From an uncultured Aquimarina sp. (GTDB lineage Bacteria; Bacteroidota; Bacteroidia; Flavobacteriales; Flavobacteriaceae), in NCBI GenBank assembly GCA_947492105.1, contig CANLMN010000019.1, positions 1 through 64,000 on the forward strand: a stretch of 64,000 bases of DNA, read 5' to 3'. Below the pieces are notes generated by a model. It was not told the DNA's origin, made no database searches, and saw only the letters and a list, made by a program, of their open reading frames with translations. Of this stretch, positions 62,889 to 64,000 are shown in pieces. How positions within the stretch are numbered: position 1 is the first letter of the stretch; each line of letters opens with the position of its first letter. Position numbers and translations under genes: made by a program.

Positions 62889-63389
62889 CTATTTTCTTCG
62901 GAAAATAATTAGAAATAGCATGCTCAGAATTGTAGTAAAGATAGCTGAAAATGCGATCTTTTTCAAAGTCAATACTAGAAGATTTAGATTGAAAACTTCG
63001 AGAAAAAATAAGCAACTATGATGGGTGACGATCATGAGGGTCAGGTAGAGTGTTAGCTCTCCGGGAGATATGTTGCCAAATTTTAATGTTTGGAACTCAT
63101 AACTGACACCAAAGATCCAGCGTAGGATAATGGGGCGTATAAAGGCAATTAGTAAGCATGAGGCTGCGTGTACCCCTCCTGAGTTACTAAACATGTCTAT
63201 AGAGAGTCCTAATAGGAAACTCAAAAGCAAAAAAACACTTCTATTTGGGTTTAAGGGAAACAGTAAGATAAACAACAAATAGGGATAGGGATTGATGTGT
63301 CCTAGAAAATTAATGTGATTAAACAGTAATACCTGTAGGAGTCCCAGAAAAAGAAAACGGCCGATATTAAGTACTATGGTGTTATTCAT
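62889..63389 (-). CDS. mreD: rod-shape-determining protein MreD
   Basis: 166 residues with five or six membrane helices; weakly conserved like all MreD proteins, but recognisable from HINFLGHINPYPYLLFILLFP and FLLGLSIDMFSNSGGVHAA. Part of the elongasome scaffold with MreC. Overlaps the end of mreC by 8 bases and precedes mrdA by 22. Confidence 0.85.
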   Translation of the reverse strand: MNNTIVLNIGRFLFLGLLQVLLFNHINFLGHINPYPYLLFILLFPLNPNRSVFLLLSFLLGLSIDMFSNSGGVHAASCLLIAFIRPIILRWIFGVSYEFQTLKFGNISPGELTLYLTLMIVTHHSCLFFLEVFNLNLLVLTLKKIAFSAIFTTILSMLFLIIFRRK

Positions 63390-64000
63390 CTGGTGTTTCT
63401 CCTGTTTCTAATTGTTTGATTTCTGCGGCATCTCTGTTTTCTATAATATACACAAAACCTATATTGGTCATGTCATTAAATAATTTGACATCTATTAGGT
63501 AGTAGCTGTCATTTACATCTAATTTATAGTCGCTAATAGTTCCTATTGGGATTCCTTTTGGAAAAATTGTGGAGCGACCTCCGGTCATAATAGTATCTCC
63601 GATTTTTACGGGAGCTAGCCTTGGAATTACTTCTAGCTGTGCAATATTGGGATCTTTGCCGTTCCAGATTAGCGAACCATAATGCTCACTCTTTTTGAGT
63701 TGAGCGTTGATTCTAGAATTGCTGTTTAGGATAGAGATTACACGACCGTAATTATGAGAAGTATTTTCTATGATACCTATAATACCTTTGTCTGTAATCA
63801 CTCCCATATCGGGAATGATACTATCGTGTTTTCCTTTGTTTATGGTTAGGTAATTGTCAGGTTTGTTGTAGGAGTTATTAATGACTCTTGCGGTGCTATA
63901 ATGGTAGGTTTTGACTGGTGCTAGCGAGTCATTTGTGTGATTGATTATTGATAAGGTATCTAATTGGGAGTTTTGAAGCAGATTGTGTAATCGCTTGTTC
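63382..64000 (-). CDS. mreC: MreC, C-terminal part, cut by the window edge
   Basis: The frame is open from 63382 to the end of the window, so the N terminus and membrane anchor lie outside. An internal ATG at 63807 should not be taken as the start, since codons upstream (translating to NYLTINKGKHDSIIPDMG) continue a typical MreC sequence. The visible part contains the MreC beta-domain motifs GVITDKGIIGIIE, VKIGDTIMTGG and STIFPKGIPIGTI. MreC is the periplasmic organiser of the elongasome. mreB is expected further right. Confidence 0.9.
   Translation of the reverse strand, partial: NKRLHNLLQNSQLDTLSIINHTNDSLAPVKTYHYSTARVINNSYNKPDNYLTINKGKHDSIIPDMGVITDKGIIGIIENTSHNYGRVISILNSNSRINAQLKKSEHYGSLIWNGKDPNIAQLEVIPRLAPVKIGDTIMTGGRSTIFPKGIPIGTISDYKLDVNDSYYLIDVKLFNDMTNIGFVYIIENRDAAEIKQLETGETPDE

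Noticed and set aside
1-64000. tRNA, rRNA, CRISPR arrays and transposase genes
   Set aside because: Looked for on both strands; no cloverleaf, conserved rRNA segment, regularly spaced repeats or transposase motifs were found by eye. A covariance-model scan would be needed for small RNAs.

Overview
The window is about 64 kb of AT-rich chromosome from a member of the Bacteroidota, most likely a marine Flavobacteriaceae. The grounds are: TAnnTTTG-type -7 promoter boxes and no Shine-Dalgarno sequences, a CarboxypepD_reg-TonB receptor paired with a lipoprotein, TAA/TAG-rich stops, a mevalonate-type isoprenoid cluster, and the protein style of every recognisable gene. I see no rRNA, tRNA, CRISPR array, transposase or prophage structural gene. 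The genus cannot be fixed from this sequence alone.

Layout. 1-3.1 kb: a helical lipoprotein, then a divergent DUF559 / XRE-S24 repressor pair separated by a cluster of palindromic operators. 3.2-6.1 kb: an FAD oxidoreductase and a membrane 4Fe-4S protein, a probable electron-transfer pair. 7-12.2 kb: glutaryl-CoA-dehydrogenase-type enzyme, a MORN-like protein, two family-2 glycosyltransferases and an outer-membrane barrel protein. 13.1-18.2 kb: a TonB receptor and beta-helix lipoprotein operon, divergent from a PhoB-type response regulator. 18.3-19.7 kb: trmB and a LysE-type exporter. 19.9-30.0 kb: the most interesting block, a tight seven-gene operon of giant AAA+ ATPase, DUF4178, odd lipoprotein, tandem DUF350, membrane-anchored aminopropyltransferase, mini AdoMet decarboxylase and RCK potassium channel, closed by a terminator. 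30.2-34 kb: GDPD, BaiN-type flavoprotein, DUF1697, TetR, TspO. 34.2-41.4 kb: diphosphomevalonate decarboxylase, a GHMP kinase, a UbiA prenyltransferase and an RsuA-type pseudouridine synthase, with a nitrilase and a DUF885 peptidase between the last two. 42-46.7 kb: GT-C mannosyltransferase-like protein, tsaB, DUF255 protein. 46.7-50.6 kb: dodecin, PhoR-like histidine kinase, PiT phosphate transporter. 51-58.8 kb: MORN-like protein, NifU-like protein, Prc protease, ABC permease, nuclease and a jelly-roll lipoprotein. 59.7-64 kb: rodA-mrdA-mreD-mreC, with mreC cut by the window edge.

Two regulatory patterns connect distant genes. A direct repeat TAACAYT-N4-TAACAYT, the architecture expected for a PhoB-type regulator, lies upstream of both the TonB receptor (17.25 kb) and the PiT phosphate transporter (50.7 kb). 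The response regulator sits beside the first site and a PhoR-like kinase beside the second, suggesting one phosphate-responsive circuit that has been split in the chromosome. Separately, four TGGA-N5-TCC(A/T) palindromes lie between the DUF559 gene and the S24 repressor.

Intergenic DNA is unusually rich in about 160-bp palindromic elements of three related families (called A, B and C here). They start with TACCA and share a CATAGCC(T/G)TAG(C/T)TATG hairpin core. About a dozen copies or fragments occur in the window, including a nested insertion and a chimera joined at the core.
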